From Cacajao melanocephalus (lineage: Eukaryota; Chordata; Mammalia; Primates; Pitheciidae), in NCBI GenBank assembly GCA_963573385.1, contig CAUYLG010048267.1, positions 48,849 through 112,848 on the forward strand: a DNA stretch of 64,000 nucleotides, read 5' to 3'. Every line of letters starts with the position of its first letter. Position 1 is the first letter of the stretch. The notes beneath the pieces were generated by a model that worked only from the letters and a program-made list of their open reading frames with translations, was not told the origin of the DNA and did not search any database. Position numbers and translations under genes: made by a program. Below are positions 50,697-62,338 of the stretch, in pieces.

Positions 50697-51395
50697 ATAT
50701 TGTGGGTTTGGTTGTAGACAGCCACAATAAAGTGAATATTGCAATAAAGCAAGTTGCACAAATTTTTGGTTTCCCAGTGTATGTAAAAGTTATATTTACA
50801 CTACACTATAGTCTATTAAGTGTGCAACAGCACTGTTTCTTAAAAAAAAGTCATGCCATAATTTAAAATAATGTATTACTAAAACCTGTTAATAATTATC
50901 TAAGCCTTCAGCAAGTTATAATCCTTTTGCTGGTGAAAGGTCTTTCCTCAATGTAGATGTCTGGTGACTAATTAGAGCGGTGGTTGCTGAAGGCTGGAAC
51001 AGCTGTGGCAATTTTTTAAAGAGATGTCTGTCTTGTGCAGTGGCATAATTTAGCTTACTGTAGTTTCAAGCTTTTAGGCTCAAGGAATCTTTCTGCCTTA
51101 GCCACCTGCATAGCTGGGACTACAGAATGGCATTTTTTAAAAATAAGACAACAATGAAGTTTGTTGCATCAATTTACTCTTCAGTTCATGAGAGATTTCT
51201 CTGTAGCATGTGATACTGTTTGATAGCATTTTACTTGCATTGGAAATTCTTTCGAAATTGGAGTGAATCCTCTGTAACTCTGCTGCTGCTTTATCAACTT
51301 TAATATAATATTCTCCTCACCAATATTTTTGTGAGCTGCTTTTCTTTTTATGTTGTTTTGGTGCGTTTTTCCATACAAAAGTTTTCAGGTTTTTT
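50697..51395 (-). mobile_element. Tigger1-type DNA transposon fragment, split by Alu
   Basis: TTGTAGACAGCCACAATAAA, TTTTTGGTTTCCCAGTGTAT, GTGGTTGCTGAAGGCTGGAA, then after the insert AAAATAAGACAACAATGAAG, GATACTGTTTGATAGCATTT and GCTGCTGCTTTATCAACTTT. This is the antisense of Tigger1 transposase sequence, strongly decayed; not functional. It belongs to the pogo/Tc1-mariner type. Confidence 0.88.
51021..51131 (-). mobile_element. Alu monomer fragment inside Tigger1
   Basis: CTTGTGCAGTGGCATAATTT, GCTCAAGGAATCTTTCTGCC and CATAGCTGGGACTACAG give one diverged Alu monomer (FLAM or AluJ part). It is flanked by ATTTTTTAAA at 51011-51020 and 51132-51141, a target-site duplication within Tigger sequence. 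Confidence 0.82.
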
Positions 51396-51404
51396 TAATC
51401 TTTA

Positions 51405-51596
<192 letters not shown>

Positions 51597-51837
51597 TTAA
51601 TAAAATTAACTTAGTTTAAAAATAGTTTAATCAATTTTCTATATCGCTTCTGAATATTAAGTCACAGTGAGAAACATTTTCCTCACTTTTAGGTTTTAGA
51701 AATATTTACCTATATTTTCTTCTAGTTATTATATAATTCTATATTTGACTCTGATTCATTTGGAATTTATCTGATAAACGCAGTAAGATGTGGATGAAAG
51801 GAGGATTCTTTGATTTTTTTCGTTGACAGATTCCAAG

Positions 51838-51908
51838 TATCTATAACAGTAGCTAGCACATGTTAGCAGAACAGAAAATATTTATTGAATGTGTGACTAA
51901 ATGAATAA
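51838..51908 (+). mobile_element. L2/MIR 3' end
   Basis: ACAGTAGCTAGCACATGTTA and AATATTTATTGAATGTGTGA resemble the shared L2/MIR 3' word GCACATAG...CAATAAATATTTGTTGAATG. Too short to choose between the two. Confidence 0.5.
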
Positions 51909-51944
51909 AACAGTAATTATAAATAAACACAACAAACACTTCAT

Positions 51945-52140
51945 ATGTTTTAAGTTACATTATCTCAGTAAATCCTTACAGTAGTGTTCTAAAGTGCTTT
52001 CTGTTTGCTAGCTTTTTGCTTATCATAAAAGAGAAAACAATTTTAGAGAGATCAGGCACCTGGCTTAAGACTAAACAGCTAGTGAGTGTTGGAGTTGCAA
52101 ATTAGTGTACCATTCTTGATTTATGTGACTCACTACTGAT
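51945..52140 (-). mobile_element. MIR SINE
   Basis: TATGTTTTAAGTTACATTAT, CAGTAAATCCTTACAGTAGT and TAAGACTAAACAGCTAGTGA are in reverse-complement MIR order. Confidence 0.65.
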
Positions 52141-52204
52141 GCATGTATACGTATATTTACTGAAAGGTAGGAAGTTTTTCTGAAATCCTAGACCTAGATT
52201 TAGA

Positions 52205-52432
52205 CAGATTGGCAGACTCTTACCTTATCTTCCCCACTTTCTAGCCCTAGCTAACTCATTTAACTTTCTACATCTTGGGGTTTTATTTTTGCTTTGTTTT
52301 TAATCTATGAGAATAGTACCTACTTCATAAGTTTATTGTGAGAACTAAATGAGAAAATGCATGGAAAAGCATCAGCATCACAGTACATAGTAAGTGCTTA
52401 GTAAATATTAACTACCATTATTTATTCAGAAC
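52205..52432 (+). mobile_element. MIR SINE
   Basis: CATTTAACTTTCTACATC, GAATAGTACCTACTTCATAA, GAACTAAATGAGAAAATGCA and GTACATAGTAAGTGCTTAGT: forward MIR order with a good 3' half. It faces the previous MIR. Confidence 0.82.
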
Positions 52433-53188
52433 ACTATTCACTTTCTCTTTTCTACCTTTCTTTTACCAGTTCAAATGTCCTAAACTTCTTCAGAGGTTTA
52501 TTTATGTGCAAAGCAGGCCATTTATTTCTATGTGTGTTTTCAAGTGATCCAGACTTCCATCAAAGACTTGTTTGACAGTATAACATTCTCACCATGAAAA
52601 TTTTTTAAATCTTAAAATTTTAACCTACTAATGTATTAGAACTAAGGTAGTTATCTTTTCTATAGTTAGTCAAATAGATGGTCATAGTTAAAATATATTT
52701 GAGCATATAGAACCAAATGATTTGTGCTATTTTCTGGATGCCATGTCTTACCCTCAGAGCACAGATACAAGAAGACATATTTCTAAGTACGAGGTCAGCA
52801 GTGACATATCTGAATGTCTAAAGACATTGACTAGCAATATATTAGTGTAGGGCCAAGCACATGGTAGGTGGGAGTGGCAGGGGAGGGTCTGTTTTAATCA
52901 TCCCCTATTCACCCACTGATGAGAGAGAGATTCCCACTTTAGGGTTATGGGGATGGCCAGACATACAATAACTGAAACTGGACTTATTATATTGACAATA
53001 TTTATTAGTCACAAATACTCACAGTCCAGAGGAACAGAATGCCACATGCCATCCCAGGTCACTCATAAACACAGTGAACAACCTAGAGATGTAGGAAGCA
53101 GGCTTTGTGGTATCAAAAGGGTGAAGTACCTTGCAGTTCCTCTCAGAGAGACAGAAATGGCTTGTTTGAATTATAATTCCATGGGCTG
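52433..53188. other. No clear feature
   Basis: Mixed sequence. 52970-53180 has the look of a decayed LTR, but I cannot name it. The frames of 101 and 73 codons overlap each other on opposite strands and lack any domain. Confidence 0.4.
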
Positions 53189-53626
53189 GTGCTATGGTTT
53201 GAATGCTATCCCCCCCTCCCCGCAAAAGAAAACAACTCATGCCGAAATTTAATTGCCCATGTAACAGTGTTGGGAGGTGAGGCCTTGAAAAGATATTAGG
53301 TCATAGGGCTCCTCCATTATATATAAATTAATGCCATTATTTGGGGAGCAGATTAGTTATTGTAGGAATGAGTTCCTGATAAAAGAATGAAGTTCAGCCC
53401 CCATTTCCTCTCTCTGCCATGCATGCTCATTTCTGCTGCCTGCCCTTCTGCCATGGAATGACCCTCACCAGATGCTAGGGCCGTGCTCTTGGACTTTCAG
53501 CTTCCACAACGAGGAATAAGTTTATTTTCTTTATAAATTAGTCTATCTATACTAATCTGTTTTATTTTCTTTAAAAATTAGCCTCTCTATGCTATTCTAT
53601 TATAGCAGCAAATGACCTAAGATGGT
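53189..53626 (+). mobile_element. MST/MLT1-type (MaLR) solo LTR
   Basis: GGTGCTATGGTTTGAATGCT start, ACAGTGTTGGGAGGTGAGGC, TTATTGTAGGAATGAGTTCC, CATGGAATGACCCTCACCAG, GTGCTCTTGGACTTTCAGC and an end ATTATAGCAGCAAATGACCT. Near the 3' end a 40 bp stretch (TTTATTTTCTTTA...) is tandemly duplicated at 53521-53600. Confidence 0.92.
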
Positions 53627-53900
53627 TGGTATAGAATTGAAACCTACTACTTAGGAATAAGCAGGAGCTGCACCCAGTCTCCTCAAGAAGAAGGTAGGTT
53701 TGGCTGGAGAACCGTATCTACAGAGCACCGTGGGAAGTGGAACTTGGGGTTAGGCCAAATGATCCCTCCTGATTTCACCAAATGTCAAAGCAACACATAA
53801 TATTGGGCTTTAATTTTAGGCCTTATACCATGGCATCCAGTGAGGGTGTGTGCCTGAGGATAGGAATAACTGAAAAACTCCTTTCATTCACTCTTTTGGA
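53627..53900. other. No feature seen
   Basis: Unassigned sequence between an LTR and the first member of a duplicate pair. Confidence 0.45.
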
Positions 53901-54035
53901 TGAGTCCATGGTGCCTCTGATACACTCCCATCAGAGGGAAAGAGTTTTGGCTATTTACTGTGCAAGAAAGAGTTTTTGCTACTTATTGTGTTGCTCAGTC
54001 AGATGTTTAGATGTTAAGCCCTAAATCTTAAGCAT
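53901..54035 (+). repeat. Unassigned duplicate, copy 1
   Basis: Shares about 115 bp with 55431-55545, including an exact 35 bp run (53991-54025 = 55500-55534). This copy has an extra internal tandem unit: AAGAGTTTTGGCTATTTACT at 53940 and AAGAGTTTTTGCTACTTATT at 53968. Family unknown. Confidence 0.85.
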
Positions 54036-55029
54036 CAAAAGCTGCTCAATAATCTCATATAGAAAGTAAAATAACCATCCAAACAGAATTGTGTAAACTA
54101 GCACAAACATCAACTGATAATTAAAGTAACATATAACTATGGGAAAGAATATGTTGCTTTACATCAAATGATAAACATAAAATGATAAATGAAATCACTT
54201 TAAACTGACAGATGCCTTAAACTAGGTAAATGGATCAGCATCTAATGGAAATATCACTATTCAAGATGACAGGAAATGTACATTTATTTGATGAATGCAT
54301 TTTCTAAGTATCCAGCTATTAGCTTTAGTAGTGCTTTATTTCTAATCTACATATATTACCTTTTTTGTAAACCACCTTCATTCCTAGGCAAGTCTATTTT
54401 CAACTGTGTTCTATTTGGTGATGTTACTTCTATATCCACATTGATGGGTAGTGGCATTGGCAGAGCCCATTTAAATAGTAAAAACTGAGTAGAAATGTGT
54501 TGGTAGGGATTTTTCCTTGTTTTTTAGCTGCTAGACATTGTCACAGGTTTTAATTAGCCATTTGAGTGCACAGATAATTTCTTCCAGAAAATGGTGCAGC
54601 AATATGCTAACTTTCCCCTTAAACTGCTCAGATTAATTATCCTCCTTCAGTAGAAAAGCCATATTTTATAAGAATTTAATGCAGTCTATGGACCTCATCC
54701 AGTGACTGTAAGAAAGTATATGATATTAAAAGATATTAAAAGGCTTTAAAAAGAATGTATGTTGTGCATTGGTAGTTTTGAATCTATCCCATCTGACATA
54801 CATTATTTTGGTCAGAGTTGTTTAACAAAACAAATCAATTAAAAAATTGAAAAGCAGAATCATTTCAACTGGAATCATTTAGGCCTTTAGAACCCTGTAG
54901 TTATTTTATCATCATAAAACTAAATTCTTCATGAATAGAAATTAAAGCAAAGTAATCATTTTTTGGAAATTTAAGATTATAGTTGCTCTTTAGGGGCTAT
55001 AATTCACTTAGCTTAACACACCATTCATT
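54036..55029. other. Unique AT-rich stretch
   Basis: About 1 kb with no gene or named repeat. The 70-codon frame at 54276-54488 has no recognisable domain. Confidence 0.5.
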
Positions 55030-55745
55030 TATTTAATATAGATAGACAGATAAATAGAGCATTTACTAAGTGCCTGGCACTGATGATAAAATCTGCCTTC
55101 ATGGAATTTACACTTTCAAAAATGGGAAAAAGCGTTAATAAATAAGAAAAATATTAACTAATGACCAGCACTATGAGATTAGTTGAAGAAGTAAAGATAG
55201 GTTGTATCTAAAGAGCTTGATAAACCAGGGCAAGGAGTAAATTTTATTCTAATTGTGATCAGTAGTGGTTAGAGAGTTAAAAACAGGTGTGATATGATCA
55301 TACTGGGTCTACAAGAAAAAAGGATTATAGAATTATAAGCATCAAAGAAAGAACACTAGTAAGAAGGTTGTGTCCAAAGGATTGGATAAGTGATTATGGC
55401 TAAGGTAGAGACAAAAAATATGTCTTTTGCATAAGTCCATGCTGCTTGTGATATACTCCCATAAGCAGTTTTGTGCATAAGTTTCAGCTACTTACAGTAT
55501 TGCTCAGTCAGATGTTTAGATGTTAAGCCCTAAACCTTTAGCATTTGATTTTTAGTTTAAGTTATTTGGGGAAATGATGCACTATAGTATTTACTGAAAT
55601 GAAGATAAGTAAGGAAAAGATTTGAAGCACAAGAAAGTAAGCATTTGGGCCATGTTAAGTTTGAGATGCCTCTTTGATATCTAAATAGAAATGTCAAGTT
55701 ACCAGTTGGCTATATCGGTTTGGAATTGTAGGCATAGTCACCACT
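55030..55745 (-). mobile_element. L2 LINE 3' portion, split by the copy-2 duplicate
   Basis: CATTTACTAAGTGCCTGGCA, CTGCCTTCATGGAATTTACA and ACAGGTGTGATATGATCATA on the left. CATGTTAAGTTTGAGATGCC, AATAGAAATGTCAAGTTACC and AGTTGGCTATATCGGTTTGG on the right. These follow L2 reverse-complement order. The sequence at 55425-55555 does not belong to L2. Confidence 0.72.
55431..55545 (+). repeat. Unassigned duplicate, copy 2 (inside L2)
   Basis: ATAAGTCCATGCTGCTTGTG to TTAGCATTTG, homologous to 53901-54035. L2 sequence lies on both sides, so this copy behaves like an insertion into the L2. Confidence 0.8.
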
Positions 55746-55764
55746 GGCGTTATCCTTTAAAACA

Positions 55765-55972
55765 TGCTTATCCAACCTGCAGCCCAGAATGGCTTTGAAT
55801 GTAGCCCAACATAAATTTGTAAACCTTCTTAAAATATTATGAGATTGTTTTGTGATTTTGTTCTTTTTAAGCTCATCAGCTATCGTTAGTGTTAGTGCAT
55901 TTTATGTGTGGCTCAAGACAATTCTTCTTCTACTGTGGCCCACAGAAGTCAAAAGATTGGACACCCCTGCTA
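55765..55972. mobile_element. hAT-type DNA transposon fragment
   Basis: TATCCAACCTGCAGCCCAGA, TGGCTTTGAATGTAGCCCAA, AAATATTATGAGATTGTTTT, CATCAGCTATCGTTAGTGTT, and terminus GATTGGACACCCCTG. The ends are imperfect inverted repeats of a CAGGGGTGTCCAA type. Family not assigned. Confidence 0.8.
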
Positions 55973-56834
55973 AGTCTAAAAGATTGTATTTAAAACCATA
56001 GAAATAGATGAAATCACAAGAGAATGTGTAGAAAGAAAAGAAGCCCTGAGGAACTTGAAAAGTATGAGCTTGAGAGGGGAAGTAACCGAGAACACTGAGG
56101 GGGTGGGGCGGGGAACAAGATAAAAAATGAGAAAATGTGGAAAACTTGGAAACGTTTTAATGCTTTACAAATTTAATTCTAGTCTTATAACTAGAGGTAA
56201 ATGAAAGAAAAGTAGCTATTTTTCATGCCATCGTTCCTAAGCTTGAAAAAAAAATGTAGGATTTGTACTTCCTTATTCTTGGTGATGATTATACTGGAGT
56301 GTGAGTACACATGGAAAGGTGCAGGCAATTCGAACACAGGGTATTCGGTTTTCTACATATAATATGATTAAAATGAATGGTTAAAAGAGAAGCCCATTAC
56401 ATTATCAGGATATTCACAGAGGTAGTTTGCAAATATGTATCATGTCAAAGTAAACAACAATGGAATTAGCTATGGACAGCATAGGAAAACATTTAAATAC
56501 ATGTATATGATAGACATAGAGACACATGTATGTTGTATATATGTACACACACATTTTTAAAACAAAAAGATATAAACAATAAACAAGTTCCTCTTGGTTT
56601 CCAATAAATGTTTTGTGTGAATCACTGTAACCTACTGTCAGGAAAGGAGAAAAATTTAAGCTGAAAAGGGAAAGGTAAAAGAAGATAAAACTGTGAATTT
56701 TAGCTCACAGACCTATGAGGTCAGATTAGAAATGACAGGGACGTGGAGGACAGAAAAACGGCCAAGGGAAACAGATTAACATAGACAATATTTACATTAT
56801 TTCTCCATTTTCTACCCCAGACACAGGGTATGCA
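55973..56834. other. No feature seen
   Basis: AT-rich sequence without recognised elements. Confidence 0.5.
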
Positions 56835-56946
56835 AATTAATTTCCCATTTCAACTCAAGGTCTACTTGATCACAGGTTTGCTCAGGAGCTTTTCCTGTTG
56901 TTTTTTTGTGTATACACCACTATAACATACATGGTTTTTGATTTAA
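56835..56946 (+). repeat. Unassigned duplicate pair, copy 1
   Basis: CAACTCAAGGTCTACTTGAT, TTGCTCAGGAGCTTTTCCTG and CATACATGGTTTTTGATTT recur at 58829-58936 with roughly 85% identity by eye. I do not recognise a repeat family. Confidence 0.85.
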
Positions 56947-57056
56947 CTGTCTCTGCACAAGTCAGAAAATAACTTCATGTTGGACATAGCTCAATAATTT
57001 ATACTTCTAATAATACCATCAGCACAATGTAAAACAATTCTTATACTCAAAGATCT

Positions 57057-57059
<3 letters not shown>

Positions 57060-57088
<29 letters not shown>
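57060..57088. repeat. (TA)n microsatellite
   Basis: About 14 uninterrupted TA units just upstream of an Alu. Confidence 0.95.
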
Positions 57089-57091
<3 letters not shown>

Positions 57092-57140
57092 TTTAACCCC
57101 TTGCTCCAGCGATATAGGGACAAATCAAGAGCTACTGGGG

Positions 57141-57448
<308 letters not shown>

Positions 57449-57462
57449 AAGAGCAACTGGGG

Positions 57463-58589
57463 AATATTTTTCACACAGTCACTAAAGAAAAAGGACTTGC
57501 AACCACCATCCCAAGACTCTAATTTCTGGATCTCACGGCCAAACAGAGCGGCTAATTTTAGCAGAGCCTAATATTCTTAGGTATTATCTATAGCAATATT
57601 AATTTTACAAGGAAAAAAATCCTACAAAATCAAAATCAGGAGGCTTGGATCCTAACTTCAGATCTGCCACAAGTGAACTGGATGACCCTGCATACTTTGT
57701 TTTTATGACAATAAATAAGAGCATTGGCTAGATGATTTTGAGAGTGATGATGCTGTCATCAGCATATACCTGAGTTGAAGCTTATCAAATTGTACTCATT
57801 AAACATGCCCAGTTTATCATATGCCAATTACACCTCACTAAGGCTTCTTTTTAAAGAGTTGTGAATTTTAAAAAATAAAAGCATATATTTTATGAAAGGA
57901 AAGAAGGGAAAGAGAGATTTCTGAGTTAAAATTGAACTGCTGGGAGTGGAGCAAGCCCGGCTGACTCTTCCATCTGGCTTGGAGAACTAAGGGATGAAAG
58001 CAAGACAGAAGTTTGAAGTGAAAAAATGTATGTGAAAGCATTTTGAAAACTTTTTAAAAAAGGTATCTATAGTAGTCATGAGTTTTTAAAGTATGGTCAC
58101 TGTCCTTTCAAGACAGAAGGGCTATGAAAGGAAGCACATAATTAAGGACAGTGAAGTAACATTAGAGACAAGAGCTAGGGAAATTCAGTGAGTTGTTTTG
58201 CTGTTGAGTGAGTGGTCTTAGAAGTTGGTCCATTCCTTCATTAGTTAATTATTTAGAATAGAATTGTCAATGCCATACAGATATAGTGTCAAGATAATTA
58301 CATGAAATATAAGACCCATTTAAGGTGCATTTGTTAACATCTTAGAAACATTACAGTATTGGCTAATGCTTTGTACTTTTATTGGAAGAGTGACTTATGA
58401 TTAGATGATAATGACGGATAAGGCTAATTCAGATAATATACAGATTTAATTTTTAGAATGAAATCTTGAAAGTAAGGCTTTTGAGAAGTGTTTGAGGATG
58501 TTAATTAGTATTTTTGAGGAGAGACTGGTTAGAAGGCATTGTCTGTCTCATTACCTACTACCTTTGAGTTTTTTGCATTCATCTCATTC
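57463..58589. other. Unique AT-rich stretch
   Basis: No gene recognised. A possible weak L2-like word occurs near 57720-57780 (CATCAGCATATACC). Confidence 0.45.
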
Positions 58590-58712
58590 AAACTATTAGC
58601 TCATCAAGACTGAGATCCTTGTCTCATTTTTGCATCTCTCAGAGTACCCTCAACAGAGTTTTGATGGCATGACTGATGCTCAATAAACATCTATTGCGTG
58701 AATTAAGACAGA
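58590..58712 (+). mobile_element. L2 LINE 3' end
   Basis: ATTAGCTCATCAAGACTGAG, CATTTTTGCATCTCTCAGAG and GATGCTCAATAAACATCTAT follow the L2 3' order (CTCCTTGAGGGCAGGG... ATCTCTGTATCCCC... CTCAATAAATGTTTG). Confidence 0.68.
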
Positions 58713-58828
58713 GGCCCTCCTCTTCAAAGCAATTTGTGTAGTTTGTTAATTTTTAAAAATCAGTTAAATCTGAAAATTATTAAAATGTACTTTAAACATT
58801 GTGTTTTAATTGAAAATATGTAAATGTA

Positions 58829-58936
58829 CATTAATCTCCCAATTCAACTCAAGGTCTACTTGATCACAAGTCTGCTCAGGATTTTTCCCTGTTGTCTTTT
58901 ATGTATATACCACCATAACACACATGGTTTATGATT
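58829..58936 (+). repeat. Unassigned duplicate pair, copy 2
   Basis: Second copy of the 56835-56946 segment, about 2.0 kb downstream in direct orientation: ATTCAACTCAAGGTCTACTT, CTGCTCAGGATTTTTCCCTG, ACACACATGGTTTATGATTT. Confidence 0.85.
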
Positions 58937-59379
58937 TCAGGTTTCTGCTTCTTCAAAGTTACATGAAAACTTAAAGACCCCTGTGCAGCAAGGCAAATGT
59001 GGAAATAGAATGAGAATTTTCATTTAACTTTTTAAGGATGCTCGCTTAAAGCTAATTTAACAGCAGTGTTTAAACAACTCACCTTTATCAGGCTTTCCAA
59101 ATTCAATTTTAAAATTACAACTCTCTCCCTTTTAAAATGTCTATTTCATTGTTTACAGAATATTTAAAGTCATAATGACAATAATTCATTTGTTTATTGT
59201 GTTTTCTCCCCCACTAAAATATAAGCTAAATGAAGGCACAAAATTAATCAGTCTTCTTCGTTAATCTATTTCCTAGGGGCGAAGGGAGTAATTTTTTTAT
59301 GAATGAGTAAAATACTAGCACAGGCCAGACTGGAAGTAGACACAGCTGTATATTGTACACATTAAGCTAACAACCGAGG

Positions 59380-59760
59380 AGGCAGGAGAAGCCTCTGAAC
59401 TGTGAACTTTCAGTCCGTTTGTAACACAGAGGGAATAGAACTGTCACTTCATCTAGCAGATGGTTAGCGGATCCTTAAATGACAGTACTTCCCAATATTT
59501 ATCTCATCATGCCACTGTGGAAAATTATACTGTTTAGCCTGTTAGGATAAATGATCCAACACCACAGGCCTGGGGGCTCCAGCTGTCCAAGTTTCTGCCC
59601 AGCCATCCCAAGGGTCGAGGGGATTAATAGCCCATCAGTAAACACTTGCCACAGGCTGGGAAGCTCAGACTCAAAGCTTCTATTTTTATGACAACTCATG
59701 AGGTAACCCAGATAGCGTTGGCTACTGTACTTACTTTGCCGTTTTACATCCTGCTTTGCT
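59380..59760. promoter_or_regulatory. Repeat-free complex block, weak regulatory candidate
   Basis: No repeat recognised and GC higher than the neighbours. AACACCACAGG (RUNX-like core) and CAGTAAACACTT (forkhead-like core) are visible. Such words are common by chance, and conservation was not tested. Confidence 0.25.
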
Positions 59761-60879
59761 TTGATAGTGGAACATCGCTATAACTTTACCAGGTTTCCAT
59801 TCTCAACAGCAACTAATGCCTTGCAGGCTGACCTCTTCTGGAAAGTTCTATCACTGTCACTACTTGCTGAAGGTCTGGCTATTTACAAAAATGTGGGCAT
59901 ACTGGAGTAACCTGGCCTGGCTTCCCATGGTGCTCCACCTTCTGTTAGCATCCTTGCTCATTCATCCAAGCCACAGTGATTCCCTAGCATGCAGAGAAGG
60001 ATGATCTTTCAATGTGACTCATTCAGAGATGTCCCATAGCAAATCAATCTGAGCCCTAAATGCTTCAACTCCTTAGTAGGTGATATCTTCTTATTCAGCC
60101 ACACCCTTCTCTCTAAGAAGCACTCATGTCAACTGGGTGGTGGCACCTAGATGGTGTCTGAGATCATCACTTTCTCCAATGACCCAGGGCCTGGTGTGCA
60201 ATCTCAGACTCCTCTCTGTGGCTTCCCTTTACTGAAAATCTGGCCTTGATTAGGGATCCTTTAGTCTATCAGATGCATTTCTCTACCTTTCAATCTCAAA
60301 CAAAAAATAAAATAAAGGGAAAGGATCCAATCTTCAATTAATATAAAAATGAGATGGCATTGATCTGAACTAGAATAATGGCAATGCAAACAGAGATAGA
60401 CAAGTGAACAGATCACATAGACATTTAGAAGACAGTAAGACTCGGTGTAGGCAGAGGTATGGGAGCCAAGTCTTGATTTATGTTACTGCTAGGTATTGGA
60501 AACTCTAAATGAGATAAAAGAGAAAAAAAGAGAGAGAAATAGTTTTAAAGGAGATATTGACTTGACTTAAATTTGGGATCTCCAACAGAAGGGGCAATAT
60601 GGGTCAGATCTCAGGAGAAAACTTTTCTTTCCTTATTGACATAGAGTTGGTCACTGAAACCATGAGAAGTTTAGATCATTCAAGGAAGTTCTGTATATTA
60701 TGTAAAAAGAAAAGACTTTGCATGTACCCTTAAATAGCACAGAATTTAAGAAACAGATTGAAGAAAATGAATAAATAACATATTCTCATAAAGAAAAGTA
60801 AGAAAAGTAGGAACTATGTTAAGAAATCCAAAGTAAAAAAGCACTTCAACAACAACAAAGACAGTAATTTAAAAAAAAA
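59761..60879. other. No feature seen
   Basis: Mixed sequence without recognised element. The 62-codon frame at 59816-60004 has no domain. Confidence 0.45.
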
Positions 60880-61010
60880 TCCAATGCCACTGAATGTGTC
60901 CACTGGATTTGATCATTTAGCAACTCATTGATCCTTTCAAAAGCAGTTATAGTGGAGTGAAAAAAAAGACACAGGTAACATCTACCAATTCTAGGATTTA
61001 TGAAGTATAG
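60880..61010 (-). mobile_element. Possible L2 LINE fragment
   Basis: GGATTTGATCATTTAGCAAC, CATTGATCCTTTCAAAAGCA and GTTATAGTGGAGTG resemble a reverse-complement L2 segment (GGTGACCTTTGAGAGAGCAG...TTCAGTGGAGTG). Diverged. Confidence 0.45.
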
Positions 61011-61744
61011 AAGATGAAGCAGGCTACATTTGAGAAATCTGAAGGATAAGGAATGTCTGCACAATAAAATTAGCCTTGAGTTTGGGACAAGAGAAGGAAC
61101 ACTCAATAAAGAGCCAGAGGATTTACCTTTACCATGGATCAGGGATAATAAAGTGCACAGAGCAAATGTTTGGGCAGAGGTAAGTCATTAGAGATGAAGG
61201 CAGAAGGAGACAGCACTATGGGAGAAGGTGAATCAGGGATTAAAATTTGGACCAACAGAAAATAATGACATATAAGAAAAATATGTCTTTATGTGTTTGC
61301 TATCTACAAGTTTTCCAAAGGAGTAAATCACAGGGAAATTCAAATGGATGGGGGTGTCGAAAAAAGAAGGGAGGGCAGAGAGATTCCCTGGAGTTGCAGA
61401 ATAAATCTGCTATAGCCTGGTTGGGAGTTCCTCTAAAAGGATGCTAGTCCTGCTAAGCAAACTAGCAGTAGAATTATTTTGCACATTCAGTTACATTATA
61501 AAAAATAAGCAGCCTTTGATGTAGACGAGATGCTGTACTTTAGAATCAGTCAGACAGGCTCCTGATTATTTTCACAAGTCCTCAAGAAGAAGCTGAGTTT
61601 CAGGATTGTGGCACATAGGCTCTCTATTTACAGCGATTGGTGCTTCCTGCAATCTTGCAATTGTTTCCTAAATTCACTGAGTCACTCTCATCTTCTATAA
61701 CTGTCCTCTACAACTTTCTATTAATCTTTCTAAAATGCAAATAT
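61011..61744. other. No feature seen
   Basis: Unassigned sequence, purine-rich at 61190-61400. Confidence 0.45.
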
Positions 61745-62010
61745 GTTTACCTCTGTTATCTGTAGCCATGTAACATACAACCCTAAAACTTAGTGCCTGA
61801 AGTAACAGCATTTATTTAGCTCATGAATACACAGGAGACAGTTTGGGCTGGATTAAGTCTGGCAATTCTTTTGCTAGTGTCTGCTGAACACTGGTGGCCT
61901 CATTCACACTTCTGCAATTGTTTGGCTATTGCCTGCAGCTGGCTGCTTTGTATTGGTCTTGCCTGTATGACTGGAACAACTGGGTTCCTCTTCTTCCATG
62001 TTTACTTAAT
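61745..62010 (-). mobile_element. MaLR LTR, old MLT1 (J/K-like), partial
   Basis: CATGTAACATACAACCCTAA, AACTTAGTGCCTGAAGTAAC, AGCATTTATTTAGCTCATGA and GGCCTCATTCACACTTCTGC are the reverse complement of the 3' half of an old MLT1 LTR. The 90-codon + frame across it is not a gene. Confidence 0.68.
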
Positions 62011-62070
62011 GAAATCCTGCTGTAACTTCAATACCAAGGTGATATATCACTTTTTTAAAAAGTTTCTTTG

Positions 62071-62338
62071 GCAGGCGTGGTGGCTCCGCCTGTAATCCCA
62101 GCACACCAGGAGGCTGAGACAGGTGGATCACCTGAGGTCGAGACAAGCCTGGCCAACATGGTGAAACCTCAACTCTACTAAATATACAAAAAATTAGCTG
62201 GGCAGCTTCTCGGGAGGCTGAGGCAGGAGAATCACTTGAACCCAGGAGGCAGAGATTGTAGTGAGCCGAGATTGCACCATTGCACTACAGCCTGGGTAAC
62301 AGGAGCAAAACTCTGTCTCAAAACAAGACAAAAAAAAA
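62071..62338 (+). mobile_element. Alu with internal deletion
   Basis: GGCAGGCGTGGTGGCTCCGC start and two monomers. About 30 bp is missing at the start of the right monomer: TTAGCTGGGCAGCTTCTCGG joins TAGCTGGGC directly to the later CTTCTCGGG. The tail is A-rich. Confidence 0.94.

Noticed and set aside
52947..53252. 101-codon + frame near a possible LTR
   Set aside because: It overlaps a 73-codon minus frame, crosses into an MST-type LTR and has no recognisable domain.
59816..60004. Trp/Leu-rich 62-codon frame resembling a membrane peptide
   Set aside because: No family resemblance and no promoter or Kozak support. Length is within chance expectation.
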